Below, one piece after another: positions 35,273-44,279 of a stretch of DNA of 64,000 bases. Location of the stretch: positions 1-64,000 of the forward strand of contig CAZSWS010000001.1 of NCBI GenBank assembly GCA_964610765.1, in the 5' to 3' direction. Both the position numbers and the translations under genes were made by a program. Below the pieces are notes generated by a model. The model saw only the letters and a list, made by a program, of their open reading frames with translations, searched no databases and had not been told where the DNA came from. Position 1 is the first letter of the stretch. Each line of letters opens with the position of its first letter. The DNA is from CAZSWS01 sp964610765 (GTDB lineage Bacteria > Bacteroidota > Bacteroidia > Bacteroidales > Tannerellaceae).

Positions 35273-36238
35273 ATGAAGACGAAAGTAAAACTCATTTATT
35301 CTCTATTTGCCATTTCGTTTCTACTGCTTATGTTCTCATGCGAACCGCAGCAGCAGACTATTCAGAAAAGCACTTTTACCTATAGCATCAAAGGAAGCGA
35401 CACACTTCAGTTGGACATGTATAACAATCCTAACATAACAGGCGAAAAACCCTGCGTCCTATTCATGTTCGGAGGAGGATTTATGGGTGGCTCCAAATCA
35501 GAGGACAATAATGTAGCCTATATGCATAAGCTAGCAGAGAAAGGGTATATGGCCGTAGCTATTGATTATAGGCTAGGATTAAAAGACATAGCACCTGAAC
35601 AACTAGGCAATATGAGTCATTTTGCCAAACTCCTTTACAATGCAGTAAACATAGCCGTGGAAGACCTCTTTGATGCTACAAACTATGTCTATGATAACGC
35701 TTCATCATGGGGAATAAAGAAAGACTTGATTATAGCAAGCGGCTCAAGTGCAGGAGCTATCTCTGTTCTGCAAGGAATCTACTATATTAGCAATAAACAC
35801 CCGGAGTTTATAAACAAACTGCCGGAAGGCTTTAACTATGCAGGCGTCATTTCTTTTGCAGGAGCAATATTAGCCGGAGAAGAACTGGTATGGTCTGACA
35901 AACCATCCCCTTCCCTATTATTTCATGGCAATGCAGACAGCAATGTACCTTATGATAAGGTATTATTTGGACCAGTTGGAATGTTTGGTTCTAAAGCAAT
36001 AACAGCCTCACTTGACAGTTTAGAAGCTCCTTATTATTTTTGTTCGTTCAACAACAAAGCGCATGAGATTGCATCGACTCCCATGGTAGAAAACGTAGAA
36101 GAAATAGATTTATTTATTCAGCGCTATGTGGTAGATAAACAAGAAAAGATTACTCTTCAGCACATACGAAAAGCCAATGAGAAGGAATTTTGCCAACAAT
36201 TCGAAATTTCAGACTTCATACGCTCAAACTTTCAATAG
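35273..36238 (+). CDS. Lipoprotein alpha/beta hydrolase (esterase-like)
   Basis: A 321-residue lipoprotein (signal with lipobox MFSC; Cys about residue 23). An oxyanion-hole HGG-like strand reads LFMFGGGFMGG, the nucleophile elbow is IIASGSSAGAISV (GxSxG), the acid is in LLFHGNADSNVPYD and the His in NNKAHEIA. This fits the carboxylesterase/BD-FAE-like group. The substrate is unknown. It follows the acyl-CoA synthetase gene by 17 bp. Confidence 0.86.
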   Translation: MKTKVKLIYSLFAISFLLLMFSCEPQQQTIQKSTFTYSIKGSDTLQLDMYNNPNITGEKPCVLFMFGGGFMGGSKSEDNNVAYMHKLAEKGYMAVAIDYRLGLKDIAPEQLGNMSHFAKLLYNAVNIAVEDLFDATNYVYDNASSWGIKKDLIIASGSSAGAISVLQGIYYISNKHPEFINKLPEGFNYAGVISFAGAILAGEELVWSDKPSPSLLFHGNADSNVPYDKVLFGPVGMFGSKAITASLDSLEAPYYFCSFNNKAHEIASTPMVENVEEIDLFIQRYVVDKQEKITLQHIRKANEKEFCQQFEISDFIRSNFQ

Positions 36239-36301
36239 ACGTTCTAAACAACACGAATGATTGTTAATATGTGTATTCAACCGATAAGTTACATCAATAA
36301 C

Positions 36302-36331
36302 CTTGTTGCAGATAATATTTTTGTATTTTTG
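36302..36331 (+). promoter_or_regulatory. Putative promoter of the C1B peptidase gene
   Basis: CTTG (36302-36305), 18 bp, then TATTTTTG (36324-36331) resemble the Bacteroidetes -33/-7 pair. A second TATTTTTG directly precedes it (36316-36323), so the exact start is ambiguous. It ends 69 bp upstream of the ATG. Confidence 0.45.
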
Positions 36332-36400
36332 TTATACTTTATACCAAAGAGAACAAAGAGATTGGCAATATCATATATTATAAATAAATAAAAATAAGAC

Positions 36401-37792
36401 ATGAAAGACATTCTTTGGAAAAGCTGCTTTGCTCTTTTATTAAGTGGAGTTTTAATAAGCTCTCAAGCACAATCTGTTTCTGAAAAAGAGCTAACAGAAA
36501 TCAAAAGCAGTTTTGAACCCTCATCTTCTAATGCAGCAATACAAAACATGCTGACAGAAAATGCAAACATCAAAACGTTGGCATTGAATCACAAATTACA
36601 AGGGAAAATAGACCATTTTTTTAAATACCGCGTGCAGGTTAAAGGCATAACCGATCAAAAAAGTTCAGGCAGATGCTGGATGTTCACTTCCATGAACGTT
36701 TTGCGCCCATCAATTATGGATAAATACAATCTAGCAACTTTTGACTTTTCACACAACTATCTTTTCTTTTGGGACATGTTTGAAAAGTCCAATCTGTTTC
36801 TTGAAAACATAATTCAAACCGCTGATTCTCCTTACGACGACCGAATGGTTGTAGAGTTATTGAAATCGCCTGTATCAGATGGAGGTGTATGGAATCTGTA
36901 TTATAATTTAGGAGAGAAATATGGCGTTGTCCCTAAGGAAGTAATGCCCGAAACCGCTCATTCCAACAACACCGGGCAAATGCGCTCTATATTGAATGAA
37001 AGCCTAAGAGGTGCTGCCTACAATCTGCGCGAAGCTGCCGCAAATGGAGTAAAAGCAGATGCTTTACGAAAACAAAAAACAGAAGCACTTAAAGACGTAT
37101 ATCGCATTTTAGCTCTTTGTCTGGGAGAACCTCCAGCTAACTTTACTTGGAGATATAAAGACAAGAGCGGGGAAATAAAAGCGTTGAAAGACTATACCCC
37201 TCAACAGTTTTATAAAGAAATTACGCCTGCTGACTATTCTCCCCAAAACTACATCATGATTATGAATGATCCGACGCGTGAGTATTATAAACTCTACGAA
37301 ATAGAAAACTATACCAACGCAATCGAAGGTATTAACTGGATTTATTTAAATCTACCAAACGAAGATATCAAACAAGCAGCTCTTGCTTCAATAAAAAACA
37401 ACGAAGCCATGTACACGTCTTGTGATGTTGGTAAACAATACAATAGCCAACAAGGTATCTCTGATCCCTCCATGTATGATTATCAATCTCTTTTTGGCAT
37501 AAAGCTGGACATGGACAAGAAAGCACGGATTCTAACCAGACAAAGCGGTTCTGCGCATGCCATGTCACTAATAGCCTGCGACACCGACGAAAATGACAAA
37601 CCAATCAAGTGGGAGTTTGAAAATAGCTGGGGAGCAAGTGCCGGACATAATGGATATCTGACCTTTACTGACGAATGGTTTGATGAATATATGTTCAGGA
37701 TTGTTATTCACAAAAAATATTTACAGACAAAAGCTATCAATGCATTGAATCAAAAACCCATACAGTTACCTATGTGGGACTATATGTTTTAA
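36401..37792 (+). CDS. C1B-family cysteine peptidase (bleomycin hydrolase/aminopeptidase C-like)
   Basis: A 463-residue enzyme with a signal peptide (cleavage near SQAQ, residue 24), which is unlike the cytosolic PepC of Firmicutes. The catalytic triad is visible: Cys92 in SSGRCWMF, His386 in GSAHAMSLI and Asn408 in FENSWG. The C1B insertions between Cys and His are present. A role in trimming peptides in the periplasm or outside is likely. It is followed 35 bp later by a DUF4468 protein gene. Confidence 0.92.
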   Translation: MKDILWKSCFALLLSGVLISSQAQSVSEKELTEIKSSFEPSSSNAAIQNMLTENANIKTLALNHKLQGKIDHFFKYRVQVKGITDQKSSGRCWMFTSMNVLRPSIMDKYNLATFDFSHNYLFFWDMFEKSNLFLENIIQTADSPYDDRMVVELLKSPVSDGGVWNLYYNLGEKYGVVPKEVMPETAHSNNTGQMRSILNESLRGAAYNLREAAANGVKADALRKQKTEALKDVYRILALCLGEPPANFTWRYKDKSGEIKALKDYTPQQFYKEITPADYSPQNYIMIMNDPTREYYKLYEIENYTNAIEGINWIYLNLPNEDIKQAALASIKNNEAMYTSCDVGKQYNSQQGISDPSMYDYQSLFGIKLDMDKKARILTRQSGSAHAMSLIACDTDENDKPIKWEFENSWGASAGHNGYLTFTDEWFDEYMFRIVIHKKYLQTKAINALNQKPIQLPMWDYMF

Positions 37793-37827
37793 TATTTAAA
37801 CTAATTCTTAATTATAATTTTTGACAT

Positions 37828-38469
37828 ATGAAGTATCGTTTATTATTTTTTATACTCATTCTGCCGCAATTCCTGTTTGCGCAGACCGATGCTAAATATT
37901 TAGCCGGAGCAGTTCCCTTAGTTAATGGAAAAGTTGAGTTCAAAAAGAAATTTCAAGTACCGCACTTATCCGAAGGAGAGATTTATGACTCATTCCTTGC
38001 CTGGGCTAAAGAGCGGTTCACAGGAGAGATTAGTCGTGTAGTTTATACTGATAAGGAGAAAGGAGAAATTGTTGCTATTGCTCAAGAGTATCTAGTGTTC
38101 CAGAGCACTTTCTTATCTTTAGACAGGTCGTTAACCCAGTATAAGGTAACAGCCATAATCAAAGGAGATATTTGTGAAGTAACGTTGAACGGATTCAGGT
38201 ACGAATACAAGTTAGCCAATCAAGACAAACCGGAAATACTACTTCCGGAAGAGCTTATTACAGATGAACATGCTTTAAACAAGAAAAAGACAAAGCTGGC
38301 TCGTCGCACCGGGAAGTTCCGCAGAGAGACTATAGACTTAGTTGATGACCTAACCAAAGAAATCGCAGGCGCATTTCAAAAGAAGGAAGAAGCTCCTAAA
38401 CCTGAGCCTAAAAAAGAAGAAGTCAACACTAATGATGAAACAATCATAATCATCCCGGAAAAGAAATAA
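37828..38469 (+). CDS. DUF4468 (TBP-like fold) exported protein
   Basis: A 213-residue exported protein with a signal peptide (MKYRLLFFILILPQFLFAQ). The DUF4468 pattern is seen in VPLVNGKVEFKKKFQVP and the following SEGEIYDSFLAWAKERF, about residues 29-110. The C-terminal 60 residues are charged and low-complexity (KKEEAPKPEPKKEE). The family is common in Bacteroidetes with no known function. It lies 35 bp behind the peptidase gene. Confidence 0.85.
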   Translation: MKYRLLFFILILPQFLFAQTDAKYLAGAVPLVNGKVEFKKKFQVPHLSEGEIYDSFLAWAKERFTGEISRVVYTDKEKGEIVAIAQEYLVFQSTFLSLDRSLTQYKVTAIIKGDICEVTLNGFRYEYKLANQDKPEILLPEELITDEHALNKKKTKLARRTGKFRRETIDLVDDLTKEIAGAFQKKEEAPKPEPKKEEVNTNDETIIIIPEKK

Positions 38470-38512
38470 GTATGTTTTAGGTTGCTGGCGGCTGTAAAAG
38501 TGCTGCGACTGA

Positions 38513-39640
38513 TTACTTTAGTTCTAAATAACACCACAGTGGGTAATGATCCGAATAGCGGACTTTATCCACTGTGCTATTTATAGGCACCATGTTTTTA
38601 GAACAAAATATATTATCAATCCTAAACCAGAACAAGTTTTGATTGTAGGTAACCCCTAGCCCGCTTCCCGATTTAGCGTAAGCGTCTTTCAAATTGCCTA
38701 AAATTGTTCTATGTGCATACGATATGGGAGTATCGTTAAAATCGCCACAAACCAACAAATAATCGCTTTCAGTAGCAGCAATATCTTTAGCTATTTGCTC
38801 AGCCTGTCTGGCCCTAATCCGAAATGCAGGACCAAGCTTTTCTTGTATAGAAACTTTCATCTTATCAAAAGTTTCTGTATTCATGTTTTTAATAAACGAA
38901 TAGTATTTAGACTTGTCCTCAGAAGTTAGCTTAAAAGACTCTAAATGATTATTGAAAAGCACCAGTGTCTTATCTTTAATCTTGATGCGATGCATAGACG
39001 ATCCGTTAAACTTACTTTTGTAATCAATCCGTTTAGAGCTTAAAATGGGGAATTTAGAATAAACCGCAATACCAACCGTTTGTCCACTTACGACAGAAAG
39101 TGGGATGATTGAGCGATATTTATACATTCCAAATGCGCGCTTCAGCTTGATGTCGGTCAGGAATTTATTGTTGTTCGTAAACCAGTATTCTTGAAGACAT
39201 ACAATGTCTGCTTCTGAATTAGCAATATACTCCACAATCTTATTAGGTTCATCAACCGAATGATTTGAAAATCCAAAGCACATTACATTGTATGTAAGCA
39301 CCTTGATTGTATTCTCTTCGGAAATTTCTTTCGTTTTAAAGTGGATGGGGAAATAGGATGAGATAGGACCAAAGCAAAGCAAAACCGTTACAATATTCAC
39401 TAGCAACATTTTCCACTTCCAAACAAGCAACCAATAAAAAACGAAACAGAGATTAAAAAACCCAAGTATTGGAAATGCTAATCCTAAGTATGAAAAAAAC
39501 ACACTTGTATCAGGAGATACCCTATCTGAATAAGCTGATAATATAAAAAGCAAAATAAACAAGCCGTTTATCACTCCCAAAAGTGAGTGAAAATAAACGC
39601 CAATCTTTGTAAAGTATGTATTACTTTTTGCTTGCATCAA
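38513..39640 (-). CDS. Membrane-anchored endonuclease/exonuclease/phosphatase family protein
   Basis: A 375-residue protein. Three hydrophobic helices cover residues 10-100, then an EEP domain: LTYNVMCFGF, ADIVCLQEYWF (catalytic Glu), LFNNHLES, VCGDFNDTPIS (Asp/Asn pair) and the terminal YSDHYPLWCYLE (Asp-His). The active site therefore appears intact and faces the periplasm or the cytosol depending on topology. Substrates could be phosphodiesters or lipids. It overlaps the rhomboid gene upstream by 20 bp. Confidence 0.88.
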   Translation of the reverse strand: MMQAKSNTYFTKIGVYFHSLLGVINGLFILLFILSAYSDRVSPDTSVFFSYLGLAFPILGFFNLCFVFYWLLVWKWKMLLVNIVTVLLCFGPISSYFPIHFKTKEISEENTIKVLTYNVMCFGFSNHSVDEPNKIVEYIANSEADIVCLQEYWFTNNNKFLTDIKLKRAFGMYKYRSIIPLSVVSGQTVGIAVYSKFPILSSKRIDYKSKFNGSSMHRIKIKDKTLVLFNNHLESFKLTSEDKSKYYSFIKNMNTETFDKMKVSIQEKLGPAFRIRARQAEQIAKDIAATESDYLLVCGDFNDTPISYAHRTILGNLKDAYAKSGSGLGVTYNQNLFWFRIDNIFCSKNMVPINSTVDKVRYSDHYPLWCYLELK

Positions 39641-40499
39641 ACAATCTTTGCTTTTCTTCTTTCGACAAACTCTCGTATCCCGAATGCTTTAATTTATCGA
39701 GTATAGAGTCTACGTCGTCACTTTCTTTCTTTTTACGGTCACGATATTCTATATCTGTTTCTGCTCGTTTATAGGTTACTTTCATCTTGGGTTTTTTCTT
39801 ACCTATATTTACAAGCCTATCTATCAACCGATTTATCCCCTTGGTCAAGTCTTTGCCTTTCAAGCTGCTACTTGCATAGAGAATGCCAAAGACAGCACCC
39901 CCAATATGTGCCACATGCCCTCCGGCATTGGTAGAAGTCAAAGCAAGTAAATCAATCACTAAGGTAACAAGAGCCAGATAAATTAGCTTTATACGACCTA
40001 GAAACAACAACCTAATTTCAAAATCTTTCCGATAAAACGAAACAGCAAAAACGATAGCCATTACCGAAGCTGAAGCCCCCATCAACATACCTAGTTGCAT
40101 GTTTTCAGTAAAATAAGGCAACGTATTGTAAGCCAACATAAAAAGCAAAGCACCACATATTCCTCCTAATATGTATAAGGCAAACAGCTGCTTTTCATTA
40201 AAGAAATTCAAAAATATTTTCCCAAACCAATAGAGCCATAACATGTTAAACAAAATATGCAACACATCGTAATGGGTAAACATATATGTTATTAATGTCC
40301 AGGGACGATAAAGAAGCATCAAAGGATCAGATGGCAATTGCAAGTATTGAATAAACGATTCTGAGCTAACATTCAACAATGTTAAAAAAACAGCAGACAA
40401 TCGTATCAATAAAAACAATGCAATATTGATACTCAGCAAAACTGCCAGCATTCCTCCACGGCGCAGAAAACCTTTTATTTCATCGGTAAATGTCGTCAT
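39621..40499 (-). CDS. Rhomboid-family intramembrane serine protease with C-terminal tail
   Basis: A 292-residue protein with six hydrophobic segments. The catalytic Ser is in LMGASASVMAIVF (GxSx motif) and the His in GGHVAHIGGAVFGILY, so it should be active. An extra cytosolic C-terminal part (about 215-292, ending SLSKEEKQRLFDASKK) matches the DUF6576-like tail seen on Bacteroidetes rhomboids. It overlaps a second rhomboid gene upstream by 20 bp and the EEP gene downstream by 20 bp. Confidence 0.9.
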   Translation of the reverse strand: MTTFTDEIKGFLRRGGMLAVLLSINIALFLLIRLSAVFLTLLNVSSESFIQYLQLPSDPLMLLYRPWTLITYMFTHYDVLHILFNMLWLYWFGKIFLNFFNEKQLFALYILGGICGALLFMLAYNTLPYFTENMQLGMLMGASASVMAIVFAVSFYRKDFEIRLLFLGRIKLIYLALVTLVIDLLALTSTNAGGHVAHIGGAVFGILYASSSLKGKDLTKGINRLIDRLVNIGKKKPKMKVTYKRAETDIEYRDRKKKESDDVDSILDKLKHSGYESLSKEEKQRLFDASKK

Positions 40500-41199
40500 G
40501 CTTTCTATTTCTTTTTTTATTTTTTTGTCTCCAATACATCAACAGAGCAATACCAAACAACATTCCCCCTAAATGCGCAAAATGCGCCACATTATCACCT
40601 TGAAAATTAGATATACCTAAGAATAGCTCAAGCACCCCATAACCTATCACAAAATATTTAGCCTTGATAGGAAAAGGAAAAGGAATAATGAATAACGATA
40701 TATTAGGAAACATAACACCAAAAGCCAACAAAATACCAAAAACCGAACCGGAGGCTCCTACTGTTATAAAATAATTGACAGTTGGATCACGCTGAATCAG
40801 CTCAAATACAGACATATGGTTAGCAGAGGCAACAGAGTTGAAAATAAAAAACCAAACGACCAGTTGCACCAGTCCAGCTCCTATACCGGTAGTTAAGTAG
40901 TAAGTCAAAAAGCGTTTGGGTCCCCATACCATTTCAAGCGTACGTCCAAACATAAACACAGCAAACATGTTGAAAAAGATATGTCCAAAAGAAGAAATGT
41001 CATGCATGAACATATATGTAACAAACTGGAAAAAGTGAAAATCAGAAGCACCCGGGAAGTGCAGCCCCAGTAAGTTTGTCAAGTTAATCCCTAGTCGGCT
41101 AAATACAATAGTAGCTAACCAAAGAATTAAATTTATAATGATAATGTTTAACGTGATTGGAGGTATAGAACTAAAAAAGCTATTTTGATTTCTTTCCAT
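40480..41199 (-). CDS. Rhomboid-family intramembrane serine protease
   Basis: A 239-residue membrane protein. The catalytic Ser is in ITVGASGSVFGILLAFG and the His in VAHFAHLGGMLFGIALL; the HxxxN motif in TM2 is HIFFNMFAVFMFG. It is the first gene of a three-gene run (rhomboid-rhomboid-EEP) with overlapping ends. A TACCTTTG box at 41231-41238 provides the promoter. Confidence 0.92.
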   Translation of the reverse strand: MERNQNSFFSSIPPITLNIIIINLILWLATIVFSRLGINLTNLLGLHFPGASDFHFFQFVTYMFMHDISSFGHIFFNMFAVFMFGRTLEMVWGPKRFLTYYLTTGIGAGLVQLVVWFFIFNSVASANHMSVFELIQRDPTVNYFITVGASGSVFGILLAFGVMFPNISLFIIPFPFPIKAKYFVIGYGVLELFLGISNFQGDNVAHFAHLGGMLFGIALLMYWRQKNKKRNRKHDDIYR

Positions 41200-41230
41200 G
41201 TAAGTTTCATTTAATTTTGATAAAACAGAA

Positions 41231-41238
41231 CAAAGGTA
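41231..41238 (-). promoter_or_regulatory. Putative -7 box (TACCTTTG) of the rhomboid-rhomboid-EEP run
   Basis: The minus strand reads TACCTTTG, a full match to TAnnTTTG, 32 bp before the rhomboid ATG. No clear -33 element. Confidence 0.45.
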
Positions 41239-41312
41239 TATTTTTTTCTTATTAAAGAGCTGTTAGACTGCTTTGAACTGCTCAAAGATATATCAAAAAA
41301 AAGATTCATTTA

Positions 41313-41344
41313 ATTGGCATATATGAAGATTTAAGGTATATTTA
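41313..41344 (+). promoter_or_regulatory. Putative promoter of the HU gene
   Basis: ATTG (41313-41316), 20 bp, then TATATTTA (41337-41344) match the -33/-7 pair of Bacteroidetes promoters at 3 of 4 and 5 of 6 fixed positions. It ends 58 bp before the HU ATG. Confidence 0.45.
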
Positions 41345-41402
41345 CAGGAAATACTGTTATGTATATAATTTTACCATATTGTAAACACAAAATTAACCGA
41401 CT

Positions 41403-41675
41403 ATGAACAAAACAGAATTCATTGCTGCAATTGCTGAAAAGGCAGGCTTAAGCAAAGTTGACGCAAAAAAAGCGCTTGATGCTTTTATCCAAACAGTTTC
41501 CGAAGAAATGAAAAAAGGCGAAAAAGTTTCTATATTAGGCTTTGGTTCTTTTTCAGTTGTTGAAAAATCTGCACGAAAAGGAGTTAACCCAAAAACAAAA
41601 CAACCTATTCAAATTCCTGCTAGAAAAGCCGTTAAATTTAAAGCCGGCACAGATTTAAGTAACTCTGTAAAATAA
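41403..41675 (+). CDS. HU-family DNA-binding protein
   Basis: A 90-residue HU/IHF-type protein of normal length. The N-terminal dimerisation helices (MNKTEFIAAIAEKAGLSKVD) and the beta-arm with GFGSFSVVEKSARKGVNP and IQIPARKAVKFKAG are clear. It bends and compacts DNA as a dimer. It is monocistronic, with a promoter at 41313-41344 and a strong terminator at 41716-41754. Confidence 0.96.
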   Translation: MNKTEFIAAIAEKAGLSKVDAKKALDAFIQTVSEEMKKGEKVSILGFGSFSVVEKSARKGVNPKTKQPIQIPARKAVKFKAGTDLSNSVK

Positions 41676-41715
41676 TAGATAAACGCTTAACGTAATATAT
41701 CATTGGATGAACGTT

Positions 41716-41754
41716 AAAAAAGGTCTTTGAGGAATATCCTCAAAGACCTTTTTT
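41716..41754 (+). terminator. Intrinsic terminator of the HU gene
   Basis: A 17-bp perfect stem (41716-41732 with 41738-41754; core GGTCTTTGAGG / CCTCAAAGACC) with a 5-nt loop and T-run, 40 bp after the HU stop. Confidence 0.9.
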
Positions 41755-41860
41755 GGCTTTATAACGCCATTATCTCTATATCTACACCCTGCATTTATTT
41801 GCCTGACACAAAAAGGTTACCCAATGCGCATAATCCATGTTTAAACTCATATCAATTCAC

Positions 41861-41868
41861 TACATTTG
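41861..41868 (+). promoter_or_regulatory. Putative -7 box (TACATTTG) of the glutaminase gene
   Basis: TACATTTG fully matches TAnnTTTG, 102 bp upstream of the glutaminase ATG. No TTTG at the -33 position. Confidence 0.45.
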
Positions 41869-41970
41869 TACCTATTAATACCAAGTAGAGCAATAGACAA
41901 GTTTTAAGTGGCTATTTTGATGGCTTTACTCGCTTTTTTTAGTTTTTGTATTCTTTAATATTAAAAAACA

Positions 41971-42894
41971 ATGATTAAAAAGGACTTTGAGCAAACGCTC
42001 ACTTCAATCTGGGAGGAAAGCAAAGCATATATATCTAAAGGACAAGTTGCTAATTATATACCTGAGCTCAGCAAAGTTAATGTCAACTTATTAGGTGTAG
42101 CTATTTTAGATTCGACCGGACAGTTACATACAAGAGGTGATTCGAAAGCGAAATTTACTATGCAAAGCATTTCTAAGGTTATTGCCCTGATGATAGCTGT
42201 TAGAGACAGAGGTGAACCGTTTGTTTTTGAAAGGGTTGGTTCATACGGAACGGATGCTCCTTTCAACTCCTTTGCTGAATTAGACTTAAAACAAACGCCT
42301 TTAAACCCAATGACAAATGCGGGTGCTATTGTTACTACTTCCCTTATAAAAGGTGATGGAGATGAAGCTTATCAAAAAATTCTACAAATGATTCGCTACA
42401 TCACAAATAATGAAACCATCGATTATAATCATGCCGTATATCTCTCCGAAAAAGAAACCGGTAACCGCAACCGAGGCATGTTTTATCTGTTAAAAAACTT
42501 CGAATTGATTGACTCAACCGACGAGGATAGTTTAAATAATTATTTCCGTCAATGCTCCATAGAAGTTGATGCAGAAGATTTAGCCAAAATAGGCTACTTC
42601 TTCTCAAACGATTGCACACGGTTTGATGGCGATCGAACATATACAGATCCAGCCATAAGCAAATTGCTCAATTCCATCATGTTGATGGCAGGCATGTACG
42701 ATTATAGTGGAGAGTATGCCAGGAAAGTAGGCATTCCATCTAAGTCAGGCGTTGGCGGAGGCATTATGGCTGTTGTACCTCAAAAATGCGGAATAGGTAC
42801 TTTTAACCCGGCTTTAGATCAACACGGGAATTCATCGGCAGGTGTTTATATACTGGAAGAGCTGAGCAGAAAGCTCGATTTAAGCATCTTCTAA
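41971..42894 (+). CDS. glsA: Glutaminase A
   Basis: A 307-residue enzyme matching the bacterial glutaminase family in length. The Ser-x-x-Lys catalytic motif is FTMQSISKV (Ser66, Lys69). NPMTNAGAIVTTSLI, TGNRNRGMFYLLKNF and KSGVGGGIMAVVP, in that order, are further family signatures. It hydrolyses glutamine to glutamate and ammonia in the cytosol. It is monocistronic. Confidence 0.95.
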   Translation: MIKKDFEQTLTSIWEESKAYISKGQVANYIPELSKVNVNLLGVAILDSTGQLHTRGDSKAKFTMQSISKVIALMIAVRDRGEPFVFERVGSYGTDAPFNSFAELDLKQTPLNPMTNAGAIVTTSLIKGDGDEAYQKILQMIRYITNNETIDYNHAVYLSEKETGNRNRGMFYLLKNFELIDSTDEDSLNNYFRQCSIEVDAEDLAKIGYFFSNDCTRFDGDRTYTDPAISKLLNSIMLMAGMYDYSGEYARKVGIPSKSGVGGGIMAVVPQKCGIGTFNPALDQHGNSSAGVYILEELSRKLDLSIF

Positions 42895-43104
42895 ACAAAT
42901 AAGAGCAACGCCCCCACTTTTTAGTAGAAAACTCTTAGGCTATTTAAGAAAATTAATAGCCCAGATATCAGCAGGCTGAATTAAACCTAGAGGCACTTAC
43001 TATCAGTCATTTACGAATATATACTTCTCTTTTACTTAATCTCTCACGACCAATTAATGCATTCAATAGAACCATTTTCTGCATTCGCCCTATCAAACTA
43101 ATCG

Positions 43105-43192
43105 GCTCACAGCTGTGGACCAACCAGCTCACAGCTGTGGACCGGTTAGCTCACAAGTGTGGACCGATCGGCTCACAGCTGTGAGCCGATTA
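43105..43192. repeat. Array 2: four tandem 22-bp palindromic units
   Basis: Units start at 43105, 43127, 43149 and 43171, each beginning GCTCACA. The common part is GCTCACAGCTGTGgacc. Unit 4 with its left flank forms a perfect 24-bp palindrome (43167-43190) centred on CAGCTG. The whole array is bounded by a perfect 22-bp inverted repeat (43096-43117 with 43174-43195). No spacers separate the units. Confidence 0.88.
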
Positions 43193-43236
43193 GTTGCCCC
43201 TATTAAAATAAATAAATCTCTGTATTTCCTGAAATA

Positions 43237-43308
43237 GTTGACTCTGTTAATTAACAAACTTAGTCTAGGTTGACTCTTGAAATCATATTATTAATTCGGG
43301 TTGACTTC
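43237..43308. repeat. Three GTTGACT copies at 31-32-bp spacing
   Basis: GTTGACTCT at 43237-43245 and 43269-43277, and GTTGACTTC at 43300-43308. Spacings of 32 and 31 bp correspond to about three helical turns, suggestive of a protein-binding array 250 bp upstream of the operon promoter. Confidence 0.35.
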
Positions 43309-43551
43309 CCGGTTTCTTTTTCCTCATTAGTACCAACGTAAGAGAAATTATTGTTCGTAAATACCGTATAGAATAAAAAAACCGCGAAAATACAGCATTA
43401 TATTTAAAGACATCCTCCCGTTTTTAGGTGTTTCTATCTTATCCAAATGGGTGACTTTTTTATTGCTAAAAAAATAAAAAAACAAGTAGTTGTTTTTCTT
43501 TTTACCAATACTCAAATAGACATATAAACAATGAATTATATAGATATGTAT

Positions 43552-43582
43552 TTTGGGATGCGCTATTTTATCCCTACATTTG
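43552..43582 (+). promoter_or_regulatory. Promoter of the DUF4290-murA-rimM-M23-dxr-rseP operon
   Basis: TTTG (43552-43555), 19 bp, then TACATTTG (43575-43582): a complete match to the Bacteroidetes TTTG-N19-21-TAnnTTTG promoter. It is 85 bp upstream of the DUF4290 ATG. Confidence 0.75.
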
Positions 43583-43667
43583 TAACGAATAATATACCCG
43601 AAGAAAGCAATTCATCAAGAGGCTTCGCTCTTGATTTGTTTTCATCATCTATCCATTTAAAAAGAAA

Positions 43668-44279
43668 ATGAAATATAATACAGAAGTAAAAAGACTTGTT
43701 TTACCGGAATATGGTAGAAACATTCAAAATATGGTTAATCACTGCCTAACCATTGAAAATAGAGAGGAACGACAGTTCTGCGCCAATACCATTATCAACA
43801 TAATGGGTAGAATGTTTCCACACCTACGCGACGTAAATGACTTTAAACATATTCTTTGGGATCATTTGGCCATTATGTCTGACTTCAGTCTTGACATAGA
43901 CTATCCATACGAGGTTATAAAGAAAGAAGATCTGCTAACCAAACCTCCTGTTTTACCTTACGACCATTCACGCATCAGATACCGTCACTATGGTAAGACA
44001 TTAGAAAGAATGATTAAAATAGCAGCTGATATGGAAGAAGGAGAAAAAAAAGATGTCCTTATCAGAATGTTAGGCAACCACATGAAAAAAGTCTTTATAA
44101 TTACAAACAAAGACAATGTTGACGACCAGAAGATATACAAAGACTTATATGAACTAAGCGAAGGCAAAATAAACGTCAACGAAGAAACATGTAAATTACT
44201 AGATGCTAGAGAGCTGCAAGTTCGCACAAACAACACTTCGTCCGGTTCTAAAAAAACAAACACACGCAAAGGAAGATGA
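43668..44279 (+). CDS. DUF4290 family protein
   Basis: A 203-residue cytosolic protein. The start YNTEVKRLVLPEYGRNIQNMV and the following REERQFCANTIINIMG match the Bacteroidetes-specific DUF4290 family, of unknown function. The C terminus is basic and low-complexity (KKTNTRKGR). Its stop overlaps the murA start by 4 bp (ATGA), so translational coupling is likely and a role in envelope synthesis can be suspected. Confidence 0.9.
   Translation: MKYNTEVKRLVLPEYGRNIQNMVNHCLTIENREERQFCANTIINIMGRMFPHLRDVNDFKHILWDHLAIMSDFSLDIDYPYEVIKKEDLLTKPPVLPYDHSRIRYRHYGKTLERMIKIAADMEEGEKKDVLIRMLGNHMKKVFIITNKDNVDDQKIYKDLYELSEGKINVNEETCKLLDARELQVRTNNTSSGSKKTNTRKGR

Larger units (their letters stand above)
42895..43667. 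other. 773-bp intergenic region with repeats and a strong promoter
   Basis: No gene was recognised. It holds the 4 x 22-bp array (43105-43192) inside a perfect inverted repeat (43096-43195), three GTTGACT copies at 31-32-bp intervals (43237-43308) and the promoter of the DUF4290-murA operon (43552-43582). The parts 42895-43090 and 43310-43550 show nothing that I can interpret. Confidence 0.55.

Noticed and set aside
43105..43192. CRISPR array
   Set aside because: Units are contiguous 22-bp palindromes without unique spacers and no cas gene is nearby. The same applies to 21975-22062.
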